NCBI GenBank assembly: GCA_027081115.1
Contig: JALWLD010000039.1
Coordinates: forward strand, 1-57,462
From: Sulfurovum sp.
GTDB taxonomy: Bacteria; Campylobacterota; Campylobacteria; Campylobacterales; Sulfurovaceae
Length of the DNA stretch: 57,462 bases
Direction of reading: 5' to 3'
Position numbers and translations under genes: made by a program. The notes beneath the pieces are model-generated. The model saw only the letters and a program-made list of their open reading frames with translations. It did not search any database and was not told where the DNA came from. This document shows positions 25,932-35,184 of the stretch, in pieces (position 1 is the stretch's first letter; each line of letters opens with the position of its first letter).

Positions 25932-26510
25932 ATGCAATATCTTGGCATCGCTTTTTTTCTTCTCTCTTCTTTTTTATTTGCACAGGATAGAGAGTTGATA
26001 CCTTTTTCAAAGACTGAGTTTACCTATATTGATCAAAAAGGTAATGAAAAAGATATTGATTTGACGGGTAAAGATTTTATTTTTGTTTCAGTTCGAGAAG
26101 AGGATAGTGATGGACGTTTTTACGCTGTTGACCGTGATGGTACGGTATGGTTAAGCGGAGGGATCTCTTCGGGAGAAGAGGTAGGATATACACCTTCGGG
26201 TGTTTGGTCTGTTAAATATAAAAAACGTTTTTATACATCCAAAAGATATCCTGAAGCAGATGGTTCCAACAATATGGACTATAGTCTCTTTTTTACCAAT
26301 TGGGGACACGCTTTACACAAAGGTAACATCAACAGTACATCTCATGGCTGTATCCATGTGGAAGAGAATGATATACGAAGACTTTTTTCCTGGGCAGGAA
26401 AAGGTATGCCCGTACTTATCTCTCGGCATAGATATATTCAATTTGCCAGACCAGATTTAAAACGTATTTACATAACTGAAAAACAGTATCGACGTGCACG
26501 CAGAAAATAA
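25932..26510 (+). CDS. L,D-transpeptidase (YkuD domain), periplasmic
   Basis: 192-aa exported protein with a signal peptide (FFLLSSFLFAQ). The catalytic YkuD motif is HALHKGNINSTSHGCIHV, with the nucleophile Cys in SHGCIHV. Such enzymes form 3-3 crosslinks in peptidoglycan or attach proteins to it; in Campylobacterota related enzymes also trim peptides and set helical shape. The basic C terminus (QYRRARRK) is short. The 150-nt upstream gap contains the end of the porin terminator and an AT-rich promoter region. Confidence 0.9.
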   Translation: MQYLGIAFFLLSSFLFAQDRELIPFSKTEFTYIDQKGNEKDIDLTGKDFIFVSVREEDSDGRFYAVDRDGTVWLSGGISSGEEVGYTPSGVWSVKYKKRFYTSKRYPEADGSNNMDYSLFFTNWGHALHKGNINSTSHGCIHVEENDIRRLFSWAGKGMPVLISRHRYIQFARPDLKRIYITEKQYRRARRK

Positions 26511-26750
26511 GTAAATATATTTGTCGAATGACAAACCTGAATTATAAATGTATAGGGCATAATCTACTTCTTTTTATTAAGTAACGACACTTAAATTTCT
26601 AAGTGAAATATATAAAATACTGATTATTATCATATAAATTATTTATGCTATATGGTTTTATAAAGAGAAGACTCCTATGTATGATTAGATATGACTTCCT
26701 TTCTTATTTTTTAATCTTATACAGTAATAAATAATTATAAAATAAATGTA
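26511..26750. other. Intergenic region upstream of the GGDEF-EAL gene
   Basis: 240-base AT-rich gap without a gene. It contains a small hairpin (CACTTA at 26588-26593 with TAAGTG at 26600-26605) and, at 26663-26678, a degenerate match to the signalling-cluster operator (right half TCCTAT, left half poor) with TCTTAT 23 nt downstream. Confidence 0.35.
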
Positions 26751-28631
26751 ATGAATAAAATAAAAACATATACATTTTTACAAAACCAGATATTGTTGAT
26801 GTTGGGACTTTCTCTTATTCCCGGTTTGGCCTATATCGCACTTGGATGGATGAGTGGAGTGGTTATACCCGCGTTGGTATGGTATGCACTGATTGTTGCT
26901 GTTTCAATATGGGGATGGCATCTCTATAGCCATTTTGATCTGATTGAGCTGAGTCGGGATGAGTTAAAAGTCTGGTATAGAAAACTGATAATCTTTTTTT
27001 ACATTATCTTTGCGTTATGGACAGTCATTTTTATGCTTTATGCAGGTAAGACGGTCAATAATCTGCATTATATAGCAATTTTTACACAGTTGGGAGCATC
27101 GGTAGTTGCTTCTACATTGCTTGTTTCTGATCAAAAACTTTTTTTCCCAGTTTTGCTTGTACTTATGGTTCCTTTAGTTGGATATTTTTCTCTTATAGGG
27201 GAGTGGTATGGATATGTTTTGGCAGTTTTTTCCATTATACTTTTAGGTGTCTTGCTCTATTCTTCAGACAACAGTTATCGATTGATACAGAAAAACTATT
27301 ATCAGGCTCAGCATGATTCATTGACGGGGCTTTTGAATAGACGATTTTTTGTTGATTATTTAGAACAGGTTATCAAACGTTTGCAGTATAGTCAAAAATT
27401 TGCCTATATCTTATTGATAGATCTTGACCACTTTAAAACTATAAATGATACTCTCGGACATGATATTGGGGATAAAATATTACAGGAAGTGGCACAACGT
27501 ATTACAGACTATTGTCCAAAGGAGTATGTGATCGCCCGTTTGGGTGGAGATGAATTTACTATTGTCAGCGGAGAATATGAAGCAGATAAAGAGTGTGAAA
27601 AGATTGCGTATGCATTTTCAGAAAAACTGCTTCAAATACTTAAAGAGCCTTATACAATAGACAATCACAATTTATATATATCAGCAAGTATCGGTATTAA
27701 CGGCATAGGTAATGTTGCTAATAACTCGAAACATTTTATTAAAGAAGCAGATATCGCAATGTATGAAGCCAAAGCACAGGGACGTGATGGCATCATCATA
27801 TTTAATGATGCCTTGGCAAAACGTGTAAAAGAACATCTTGAGATTGAGCGTAGACTGTATTTTGCATTAGAACATGGAGAGATAAAACTCTGTTACCAGC
27901 CACAATACAATTGTGATGAGCAAATCGTTGGTGTAGAGGTGCTTTCACGTTGGGACAGTAAAGATTTTGGCTTATTACAGCCTGGCAGTTTTATCTCTAT
28001 TGCAGAGAAAACAGGACTGATTATAGACTTGGGTAACCACATCATAGAAGAGGCATTTAAAACACTGAAACGTTGGGAAGAAAAGGGAATAGTGCTTAAT
28101 CAGTTTTCAATAAATATCTCTGTGCGACAGTTCCTTCATAGCTCTTTCCCTGATGAAGTTGAGCGTCTGCTTAGCCTATACTTGGATGAAAATACAAAAA
28201 GAAAAGTAATTTTTGAAGTTACAGAGACAATACTTATAGAAGATATTTATAGAATTCAAACGGCAATGCAGGATTTAAAAAAATTGGGTATTTCATTTTC
28301 AATGGATGATTTTGGAACAGGATACTCCTCCTTAAGTTCTTTGCGTGATATGCCTTTAGATGAGTTAAAAGTAGATCGCTCTTTTGTTTCACATCTTGGA
28401 GAGCAGGAGTCTGATGAAGTGATGATCAAAACCATTCTTTCTTTAGCAAAGATCTTTAAACTTAAAACTGTAGCTGAAGGTGTTGAGAGCAAAGAGCAGT
28501 TTGATTTTCTAGTTGAAAATGGTTGTGATATGTTTCAAGGCTATTACTTTGAACCGGCTATGGAAAAATATACCTTTGAAATGTATTATGATGAGTATAC
28601 ATCTGTGAAAAGAACACTACTTGAAGCTTAA
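26751..28631 (+). CDS. Membrane GGDEF-EAL bifunctional c-di-GMP protein
   Basis: 626-aa protein. The first roughly 185 residues form about six membrane helices (a MASE-like integral sensor). The GGDEF domain (about 190-355) is complete (ARLGGDEFTIV; DSLTGLLNRRFF at its start) but lacks an RxxD I-site. The EAL domain (about 370-615) has E in GVEVLSRWD, INISVRQ, FEVTETI, DDFGTGYSSL, ELKVDRSFV and AEGVES, all expected for activity. Which activity dominates cannot be predicted. Its stop overlaps that of the converging next gene by 4 nt. Confidence 0.93.
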   Translation: MNKIKTYTFLQNQILLMLGLSLIPGLAYIALGWMSGVVIPALVWYALIVAVSIWGWHLYSHFDLIELSRDELKVWYRKLIIFFYIIFALWTVIFMLYAGKTVNNLHYIAIFTQLGASVVASTLLVSDQKLFFPVLLVLMVPLVGYFSLIGEWYGYVLAVFSIILLGVLLYSSDNSYRLIQKNYYQAQHDSLTGLLNRRFFVDYLEQVIKRLQYSQKFAYILLIDLDHFKTINDTLGHDIGDKILQEVAQRITDYCPKEYVIARLGGDEFTIVSGEYEADKECEKIAYAFSEKLLQILKEPYTIDNHNLYISASIGINGIGNVANNSKHFIKEADIAMYEAKAQGRDGIIIFNDALAKRVKEHLEIERRLYFALEHGEIKLCYQPQYNCDEQIVGVEVLSRWDSKDFGLLQPGSFISIAEKTGLIIDLGNHIIEEAFKTLKRWEEKGIVLNQFSINISVRQFLHSSFPDEVERLLSLYLDENTKRKVIFEVTETILIEDIYRIQTAMQDLKKLGISFSMDDFGTGYSSLSSLRDMPLDELKVDRSFVSHLGEQESDEVMIKTILSLAKIFKLKTVAEGVESKEQFDFLVENGCDMFQGYYFEPAMEKYTFEMYYDEYTSVKRTLLEA

Positions 28632-29086
28632 CGTTTATAGTGTGTTTGCCTACCTGATTGTCCCTCTGTAACCAACTCATTTTCATTGAGTTTCAGTATT
28701 TTATTCATGTACAGTTTGTTATTTTGATATTTTTCCTTAAAGGTTGCGGCAAGATTTTCCAGAGATTGTTGTGAGATCATATAGATATCTTTGGCTGAGG
28801 GTACATTTATGGTCTGTATAACAAGGACTAGCATCTCTTCTCTGTTTTCCCATCTACCATTGACTTCAATACGGAGATCTTTTACATAGGCTAAGTCTTT
28901 TTTTAATGAGACCAGTATAGTAATATTAAAATTTTTATTTTGGTAAAGATGTAAGGACTCTTTTTCAATGACTTCTGTATCATTATTAAAAGAACGTGAA
29001 GAGGCATACCAATTGCCAATGAGTAATGTATTTTCGGCATTAGCAAACTGAAGTAGAAGAGTCAAGATAAGTATAAATCTAAACAT
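28628..29086 (-). CDS. Hypothetical exported protein
   Basis: 152-aa protein of unknown family with a signal peptide (ILILTLLLQFANAE). The mature part starts with LLIGNWYASSRSFN and is beta-rich, resembling small lipocalin-like or stress-response folds in pattern only. No lipobox and no catalytic motif. Its promoter has TATAAT directly followed by a run of eight G, then an AAAGGA ribosome binding site, which may make expression slip- or phase-variable. Confidence 0.7.
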   Translation of the reverse strand: MFRFILILTLLLQFANAENTLLIGNWYASSRSFNNDTEVIEKESLHLYQNKNFNITILVSLKKDLAYVKDLRIEVNGRWENREEMLVLVIQTINVPSAKDIYMISQQSLENLAATFKEKYQNNKLYMNKILKLNENELVTEGQSGRQTHYKR

Positions 29087-29097
29087 TGGATTCCTTT

Positions 29098-29112
29098 CCC
29101 CCCCCTATTATA
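29098..29112 (-). promoter_or_regulatory. TATAAT -10 box followed by a G8 tract
   Basis: On the minus strand TATAAT (29112-29107), one A, then eight G (29105-29098), so transcription should begin in or just after the G tract, 12-19 nt before the start codon at 29086. Confidence 0.6.
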
Positions 29113-29154
29113 TAATGTTAGAACTTTTTTACAAATATTAAAAAGAGAAATTAA

Positions 29155-30120
29155 CTACTTTTTTTCTCCAAAGTAAGGTCTGGAGTAGGGCTGTACATAT
29201 CCTGATGTATCAAAATCATAGCCAAATGGTACATAGGTGTATGGAAGCTGATAGTAGTTGAATATCTTACTGGTTTTGGTCCATCCCATTGCTTTAAGGA
29301 CTTCAGAAGTATTGATTCCTACACCTGCATAGATGACTCGTTCTCTATTTTCGTCAGTAAATTGCTCATGTTCAGAGTATCCTCTGGTATAGTAACCAAG
29401 TTGTAATTCAAAGTATTTCATTGGTGTCTCTTCAAACTCTTCAAATCCTGAAAGTTTAAGTGCAAAGAGGTACTTCATAGAGTTATACTGCGTAAAGAAA
29501 TCAACGTCAGAGTTAAAGTCAGGGATATACTCTAAACGAAGGTCAAGTTTTGATTTTATAGAAGGGTATTTTTCTCTTACATAATAGAATGCTGCACCTA
29601 CGGTATTGGCAACTACATCTTCATATGAGAATCCTTGTGTCTCAGAGAAAGAGTCTCCTACCTCCATAAGAAACTGGAAGGTCCATGATGTCAATGATCC
29701 GTACAGAAGAGCATCATCATCTCTCATACCCCAATATTCATAGAGTGATGTAAAGCCCAGAGACCAGAGATATGTAGAGTACATATGTCCTAGTTTATCG
29801 GCACCACCGTATTTGGTGTCTTTACCAAACCATCCTTCATTGTTTGCAACAGGAGTAATGGTAAAATAGTCCCAAAATGCTGTACCCCAGGCCATTACCA
29901 CGCCGGCACCAATGAGATTGGTATAGATGACCCTGTTTCTAAGCTCTTCATCACTGAGAGGTGTTTGGGGTTTGAGCATAGCTACCTCATACCAGGTTCT
30001 CTCCTGCGCAGCAAGCTCTTCTGTATGTGTATAGGGCTCAGTAGAGACGTTTCCATCTGCTAAAAGGTTGCTTGTGAGAAGTTGTGCGGTTAGTGTCGAG
30101 AGTAAAATAACTTTTTTCAT
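29155..30120 (-). CDS. DUF2279 family exported protein
   Basis: 321 aa with a signal peptide (TLTAQLLTSNLLA). The central part (GADKLGHMYSTYLWSLGF, then FQFLMEVGDSFSETQGFSYEDVVANTVGAAF) matches the DUF2279/YfiM-like pattern, with conserved K-x-G-H and E-x-x-D residues and two hydrophobic helices. The C-terminal third (LRLEYIPDF, FEFLQ-like strands ending KYFELQLGYYTRGY) looks like beta-strands, perhaps an outer-membrane or surface part. Biochemical role unknown. Beside a lytic transglycosylase on the same strand, so an envelope role is likely. Confidence 0.75.
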   Translation of the reverse strand: MKKVILLSTLTAQLLTSNLLADGNVSTEPYTHTEELAAQERTWYEVAMLKPQTPLSDEELRNRVIYTNLIGAGVVMAWGTAFWDYFTITPVANNEGWFGKDTKYGGADKLGHMYSTYLWSLGFTSLYEYWGMRDDDALLYGSLTSWTFQFLMEVGDSFSETQGFSYEDVVANTVGAAFYYVREKYPSIKSKLDLRLEYIPDFNSDVDFFTQYNSMKYLFALKLSGFEEFEETPMKYFELQLGYYTRGYSEHEQFTDENRERVIYAGVGINTSEVLKAMGWTKTSKIFNYYQLPYTYVPFGYDFDTSGYVQPYSRPYFGEKK

Positions 30121-30199
30121 CAGAGTCTTTCAAAAATTAATGCTGTTAGTATAACAAAAGAATATTAGTTATTTGTTAGTCTGTTTGAAATCATAAATT

Positions 30200-31186
30200 T
30201 TACTTAACATGTTCTGCAATCAAGTATATTGCAAGGCCGTAAGAGGCAGAATTATTGTATCGAGTAAGTACTCTAAAGTTCTTTCCTCCCATATAGATGT
30301 CATCATGGGTACGGTTACGTGCTTTTAGCAGATATGCTCTGGATTCACGAAATCTCTTTTTAGGTTTGATCCCTGTTTTATAGATAGTTGAGGTTGCAAT
30401 GGTTCGTCTATGGCTTGTTTTAAGCTTTGTGAAACGTCTTCCTTTAAAGGTCGTTGGTACGGCAACAACTTTTCCATTGTGCCATCCGTTCTTGTGCATA
30501 AACTTGGCAATAGAACCTATACAGTCATCCAGATCCCAGGGGTCAGTTTTCCCATCTCCGTCAAAGTCCGATTTGTGTCTACGCGCTACAGACGGTACTT
30601 GTTGGACACAGCCCATAGCACCGGCAAATGATCCTTCAAGTTTTGTAATGTCATATCCCTTTTCACGAGCAAACAAAAAGAGATGTTTAAATTCGGACTT
30701 AAAGAATTTTTTCATACGGTTAGGATGAAAGGCCAGAGTAGCCAATGCATCCAGAATATTATAATCACCGGTATACTCTCCAAATTTACTCTCAACTCCC
30801 ATGAATCCTACAATGTAATTCATATCTACACCATACTGGCGGGCAGCTCTGTTGAGTGTATGTTTATACTTTCTTTTAAAAGTTTTGGCTTTTTGTAGAC
30901 TTACAGGGTCAAGTACATGGGCTTTATACCTCTCCCATGAACCATTAGTGGTACCTACTTTGTAACGACCCGTATAGCGTGCCAAAGTATCTCTGTCCAG
31001 TTTTGCATGTTTCATTACTGAGATCATATAGGAGCGTTTGAAGTGGTATTTATTGATCATCATTGTGATGAAACGTTGTACTTCTTTTTTTGCCAGATAA
31101 TTGTATTTTACAGGGGGTCTGTCATCATTTGCTAAAAGTATAAAAGGTATGACTATTGCAAGTAGTATATAGTTTAAATTTTTCAT
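30200..31186 (-). CDS. mltB: Membrane-bound lytic murein transglycosylase B-like
   Basis: 328 aa with a signal peptide (YILLAIVIPFILLA). The MltB/SLT_2 catalytic region is clear: NYIVGFMGVESKFGEYTG with the catalytic Glu in GVESKFG (about residue 135), LATLAFHPNRMKKFFKSE, and GSFAGAMGCVQQVPSVARR, then DGDGKTDPWDLDDCIGSIA. It cleaves the glycan strands of peptidoglycan, making 1,6-anhydro ends. No lipobox Cys follows the signal peptide, so it is probably soluble in the periplasm rather than lipid-anchored. Confidence 0.92.
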   Translation of the reverse strand: MKNLNYILLAIVIPFILLANDDRPPVKYNYLAKKEVQRFITMMINKYHFKRSYMISVMKHAKLDRDTLARYTGRYKVGTTNGSWERYKAHVLDPVSLQKAKTFKRKYKHTLNRAARQYGVDMNYIVGFMGVESKFGEYTGDYNILDALATLAFHPNRMKKFFKSEFKHLFLFAREKGYDITKLEGSFAGAMGCVQQVPSVARRHKSDFDGDGKTDPWDLDDCIGSIAKFMHKNGWHNGKVVAVPTTFKGRRFTKLKTSHRRTIATSTIYKTGIKPKKRFRESRAYLLKARNRTHDDIYMGGKNFRVLTRYNNSASYGLAIYLIAEHVK

Positions 31187-31228
31187 TTTTCCTCTTGTAT
31201 GGGGTGATATTTATCGCTTCAGATAAAA

Positions 31229-32125
31229 TTAGATATTATTTAGTATCAATAATGCATCTCGATAGATAGGTTCATCAATAAAGCCATATCTGTCATCCAT
31301 GAAGCCATTGTTGTTACGACTTGCATTGGCTTCAAAAGTAGCTTGAATATGACGGGCTCTCTCAATATCATATGAATCAATATTAAATAGTTTGTTGGCT
31401 ATCTCAACCTGCTTAGGACCCATGCAGGCTTTACTCTCAAAGCCCATTATTTTTTCATGTTTACACCATGATTCAAAAGTTTTGGTATTGTTGTAATCTT
31501 GAAACATGAAAGAGACAGGGTGAATACCTGCTGTTTTTGCATCCACTAAAAATTTTGAGAGAATATAGTCTATGGTCGGATTGCCTGGTTTGACCAGAGA
31601 TTGAGGTAGTCCTAAAGAGGTTAGTAGATCTAAAATACCTATGTTGGCAGTGGTCAGTCTCTCATCAATGCGGAGGTGAGTGAGGTTTTCAAATGCCTCT
31701 TTTGTCTCCAGTGAAATATGTAACTCTTTCTCTTTGGAAAGTAGGGTAAGTGCTTGTGCAATTTCAGTTTGAGTTTGGACTTTGGCTATACGTACAGCAT
31801 CAAATGAGAAGTCATTGAGAAAAGTAATCTCCTCTGATCCACCTTCATTGAGGGGGTTGGTCCGAACAATAATGAAACTGTTACTCTCTTCCATATGAGA
31901 GAGAAAAAATGCAATGTTCTCAAGGGCCTCTCTTTTACGTGAAGGGGCAATGGCATCTTCAAGATTGAGTGTGATCATATCGGCTTGACTCTTATCCATA
32001 TGGTTTAAGTGTTTAAGCTGTAGGGGATTGAGCATCATGTTAGAACGCTTACGCATATGGTGGCAGGGTTTCTTTTGTTTGTTTCCAAAATGTTTTGGAA
32101 GTTGATCTAAATTCTCAAATATCAT
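31229..32125 (-). CDS. CitE-like HpcH/HpaI aldolase-lyase
   Basis: 298-aa TIM-barrel protein of the CitE (citrate lyase beta-like) group, which cleaves or forms malyl-CoA, citramalyl-CoA or similar. Motifs: MITLNLEDAIAPSRKREA (Mg ligand Glu/Asp), IIVRTNPLN, VRIAKVQTQ, LHISLETKEAF and GFESKACMGPKQVEI. No other citrate lyase subunit gene is nearby, so it is not CitE of the citrate lyase complex. Ribosome binding site is weak; the start at 32125 or the ATG about 23 codons on (MRKRSN) are both possible. Divergent from the RNase T2 gene. Confidence 0.85.
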   Translation of the reverse strand: MIFENLDQLPKHFGNKQKKPCHHMRKRSNMMLNPLQLKHLNHMDKSQADMITLNLEDAIAPSRKREALENIAFFLSHMEESNSFIIVRTNPLNEGGSEEITFLNDFSFDAVRIAKVQTQTEIAQALTLLSKEKELHISLETKEAFENLTHLRIDERLTTANIGILDLLTSLGLPQSLVKPGNPTIDYILSKFLVDAKTAGIHPVSFMFQDYNNTKTFESWCKHEKIMGFESKACMGPKQVEIANKLFNIDSYDIERARHIQATFEANASRNNNGFMDDRYGFIDEPIYRDALLILNNI

Positions 32126-32161
32126 AGATGAATCATAGCAAAACTTATCTATAATACTCTC

Positions 32162-33181
32162 ATGAAAAACTCTTTATTTTTACTACTACTATGCGCTCTT
32201 ACACTTTTTGCCAGGGAGGAACTCACTCCTGTAGAAAAATGTCCCGCGTTTAACAATATGAAACATTCAAAAAATACTCATAGTGTTTTGCTTGACATCT
32301 CTAGAAGATATACCATTCTGGACCATCACAAAGGACAGTATCTGATAGTTATAAAAGGTGAACAGCCTGCACAAAGATGGGTAGATGAGTCTTGTTTTGA
32401 AGTGTCTGAAAATACTAAAAGTTCGTTAGATAACTATATTGATACAGTAGATGAAACTACTGAAAAAACGAATAATACTAAAAAATATAATAATTCTACT
32501 CTATCTCAGAATAATCTTTTGGCACTCTCCTGGCATAATGCTTTTTGTGAAACACATCGAAACAAAAAAGAGTGTAGACGCAATATGTTTTCACTCTATA
32601 AGTCAAAACATAAAGAAACACATTTCATTTTACATGGACTCTGGCCTCAACCAGCGGGTAAAGCCTACTGTGGAGTGAAGAGAAAATATATAACCATGGA
32701 TAAATATAAACAATGGAATAAACTGCCAGCTCTTAATTTAAGTCATGAGACAAAAGTAAAACTAACAAAGATTATGCCGGGAGTATATTCTAACCTGCAT
32801 AGACATGAATGGTATAAACATGGTACCTGTTATGGTACAGATGAAGAGAGCTATTTTAAAAAGGCTATTGGTCTGGTTGAAGAATTTCATAAGGCTGAAG
32901 TGAGTAAATTTTTTGAAAAAAATATTGGAAAGCGTGTGACATTAAAGCAGATACGAAATATGTTTGATAGAGATTTTGGTACAGGTGCAGGAAAAAGTGT
33001 AGCACTTCGTTGTAAAAATGGACTTGTTACAGAGTTGTGGCTAAACCTTGCCGGAGAGAGTGAGAGTCTTGGGATACTTTTGAGAGAAGGAAAAGCAGTA
33101 CAGAGTCGTTGTAAATATGGTACTTTGGATAGGGCTGGTTTTACTAAAGAAACCAATCATAGGATTGATTTTGGCAGATAA
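32162..33181 (+). CDS. Ribonuclease T2 family protein, exported
   Basis: 339 aa. Signal peptide (FLLLLCALTLFAR) followed by an SH3-like segment (about 30-80, YTILDHHKGQYLIVIKG). The RNase T2 domain starts near 120: LALSWHNAFCE, then CAS I motif FILHGLWPQ and CAS II motif HEWYKHGTCYG with the catalytic histidines, Glu and Lys. It should cut RNA through 2',3'-cyclic phosphates in the periplasm, for phosphate or nucleotide scavenging. Its 3' end overlaps the helicase gene by 11 nt. Confidence 0.92.
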   Translation: MKNSLFLLLLCALTLFAREELTPVEKCPAFNNMKHSKNTHSVLLDISRRYTILDHHKGQYLIVIKGEQPAQRWVDESCFEVSENTKSSLDNYIDTVDETTEKTNNTKKYNNSTLSQNNLLALSWHNAFCETHRNKKECRRNMFSLYKSKHKETHFILHGLWPQPAGKAYCGVKRKYITMDKYKQWNKLPALNLSHETKVKLTKIMPGVYSNLHRHEWYKHGTCYGTDEESYFKKAIGLVEEFHKAEVSKFFEKNIGKRVTLKQIRNMFDRDFGTGAGKSVALRCKNGLVTELWLNLAGESESLGILLREGKAVQSRCKYGTLDRAGFTKETNHRIDFGR

Positions 33182-34457
33182 AACAGAAGTACTTGAAGCA
33201 CTCAAGCACAGCAATGTCTTTTTGACTGGTGGTGCCGGTGTTGGGAAGAGTTATATTACCAACGATGTTATTTGTGATTACCGTAAAAGAGGAAAGCAGG
33301 TAGTTTCACTTGGTTCTACAGGGGTTTCTGCAGTAAACATAGGGGGTTTTACTGTACATAGTTTTTTTGTTTTTGGTATTGCTTCTAATTTTGAAGAGTT
33401 GTCTGTTGGGGACAAACGTGCAAAAAAGAGATTGACGGACTTAAAAAAGGTACTTAAAGCCACAGATCTTATTATCATTGATGAGATTTCCATGGTCAGT
33501 ACGGATCTACTCGATATGATTGCCTATAGATTGAACAATTATGGGTATCTGGGAAAAGTACTATTTGTGGGAGATTTTTTTCAGTTGCCACCCGTTCAGA
33601 AACAGAACAATAAAAATGATGTATTTGGCGATAAACTGTATGCTTTTGAATCTATGGCATGGGAACGTTTTGATCTTATGGTCATTGAACTGAGCGAGAT
33701 GAAGCGTACAACAGATGCAGAGTTTACATATATACTCTCTAAAGTACGTAAAGGCATCTGTGATGATGAGGTGGAAGCTTTTATGCAGAGGCTTTGGAAT
33801 ACAGATACTTTGGAGACTGACCCCACCTACCTGTTTGGCCGGAATCTTGAAGTAGAACAGACCAATAGAGCAAAGATAAATGAACTTGACAGTGAAGAGA
33901 CCATACTTTTTGCCAATATAGAGATGTTTGGTCAAGTGCATGAAAAGAAATTGGCAGGTTGGAAAAAAATGTTGCCTATCTCTGAACAGCTCACTTTGAA
34001 AGAGGGTGTACCCATACTCTTTACCGTAAACAAGTGGGGGAAATTTGTCAATGGGGAACGGGGTATTTTACGTAAAATTGAAGAAGAGCACTTGATTGTT
34101 GAAAAAAAGCAGGAGTTTGTGCGTGTAGAGAGACATGATTTTGATCTGCTTGATATGGCAGTAAAAGATGACGGTACCATAGAGACTATCTCTCTTGCCA
34201 CGCTTTCACAGTTTCCTTTGAAGCTTGCCTATGCTGTAACGATACATAAATCACAAGGTATGAGTATAGACAACCTGGTGTGTAATGTAGATAATATTTT
34301 TGCTCCAAGTCAGTTTTATGTGGCTATCTCTCGTGCCATTGACCCTAAAAAGCTAAAAATAGATTTTTCCAGAGGGGATCTGTCACGCTATTTGCACAAA
34401 GTAATCCATGTAGATCATCGTGTCGTAGACTATTATGAAGGTTTATTTAAACATTAA
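33171..34457 (+). CDS. PIF1-like DNA helicase / AAA ATPase
   Basis: Superfamily 1B helicase, 428 aa. TTG start at 33171 chosen because AGGA lies 6 nt upstream and the family starts just before Walker A; an ATG at 33117 would lie deep inside the RNase gene. Walker A VFLTGGAGVGKSYIT (about 12-26), Walker B DLIIIDEISMVS, motif III GDFFQLPPV, and the C-terminal AYAVTIHKSQGMSIDNL and FYVAISRA motifs are all intact. It would unwind DNA, possibly G-quadruplexes or stalled forks. Converges on the lipid kinase gene with a 4-nt overlap. Confidence 0.9.
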   Translation: MADKTEVLEALKHSNVFLTGGAGVGKSYITNDVICDYRKRGKQVVSLGSTGVSAVNIGGFTVHSFFVFGIASNFEELSVGDKRAKKRLTDLKKVLKATDLIIIDEISMVSTDLLDMIAYRLNNYGYLGKVLFVGDFFQLPPVQKQNNKNDVFGDKLYAFESMAWERFDLMVIELSEMKRTTDAEFTYILSKVRKGICDDEVEAFMQRLWNTDTLETDPTYLFGRNLEVEQTNRAKINELDSEETILFANIEMFGQVHEKKLAGWKKMLPISEQLTLKEGVPILFTVNKWGKFVNGERGILRKIEEEHLIVEKKQEFVRVERHDFDLLDMAVKDDGTIETISLATLSQFPLKLAYAVTIHKSQGMSIDNLVCNVDNIFAPSQFYVAISRAIDPKKLKIDFSRGDLSRYLHKVIHVDHRVVDYYEGLFKH

Positions 34458-35137
34458 CGTGTCACAACAGGTATATTTCCTGCCTGTTGTATCTCCAAAT
34501 GTCTTCCATGGACATTTACAATGTCTCCGTCAAGTTCTAAGATATTATACTCATTGTCTAAATCAATGTTTAGGTTTTTAGGGACTTCTCCGTAAAAACT
34601 ACCCATTTTTTTTATAAACCTTGCTGGAGTGAAGATGAAGAAACGTGTAGCACTCATAAGCATAAAAGGTGTCATAATCAGGTGTACAGGAAAGAGAAAG
34701 AGTATGGCCAGGATATATTTTAGTATCCCTTGTTTTAACCAGCCAAAACGTAAGGTCTCTGAGAGAGATATATGTTGTAGATCTCCCATATTTCCAGCGG
34801 AGAAGAGGAAAAGCTCATCATTGAGTCTAAAAATGTGGTGTTTCTCTGTCTTTGGTTTTTTGCCTTCAGCCAAAAGGTCAAGTACAGCTTCTATTTTAGG
34901 CGCACGATGTATTTTGGCTACCACATTAAATGAACCCGTAGGATTGAGAATGAAAGTAGGAATATGTTTAAGGGTATGAAGCTGCTTGAGTACTCTTCTG
35001 ATGGTACCATCTCCACCATTTATGATCACATAGTCATAGGCTTCAATATTGTGATGTTCAGCCAGTGATGAGGCATCAATAGCATGAATCTCAAGATGAT
35101 CATGATCTATGGTTTTACCTATAGAGAGTATTTGCAT
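34454..35137 (-). CDS. Diacylglycerol/lipid kinase-like protein
   Basis: 227-aa protein of the DAGK catalytic (YegS/BmrU-like) family, on the short side (usually about 290). The nucleotide loop YVIINGGDGTIRRVL is present; the usual GTxND site reads PTGSFNVVAKI. The C-terminal lobe has beta strands and a hydrophobic stretch (YILAILFLFPVHLIMTPFML) that may lie on the membrane. Substrate (diacylglycerol, undecaprenol or sphingoid base) unknown. Divergent from the PqiA/MCE lipid-transport operon, which fits a lipid role. Confidence 0.75.
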   Translation of the reverse strand: MQILSIGKTIDHDHLEIHAIDASSLAEHHNIEAYDYVIINGGDGTIRRVLKQLHTLKHIPTFILNPTGSFNVVAKIHRAPKIEAVLDLLAEGKKPKTEKHHIFRLNDELFLFSAGNMGDLQHISLSETLRFGWLKQGILKYILAILFLFPVHLIMTPFMLMSATRFFIFTPARFIKKMGSFYGEVPKNLNIDLDNEYNILELDGDIVNVHGRHLEIQQAGNIPVVTR

Positions 35138-35184
35138 GTTTCCCCTTGCCAGTGCCCTTATTTTTATTAGATATAATTATATCC

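Noticed and set aside
33561..33941. 126-codon minus-strand frame inside the helicase gene
   Set aside because: Fully inside a gene with intact helicase motifs; Cys/Ile-rich sequence without a ribosome binding site looks like a shadow.
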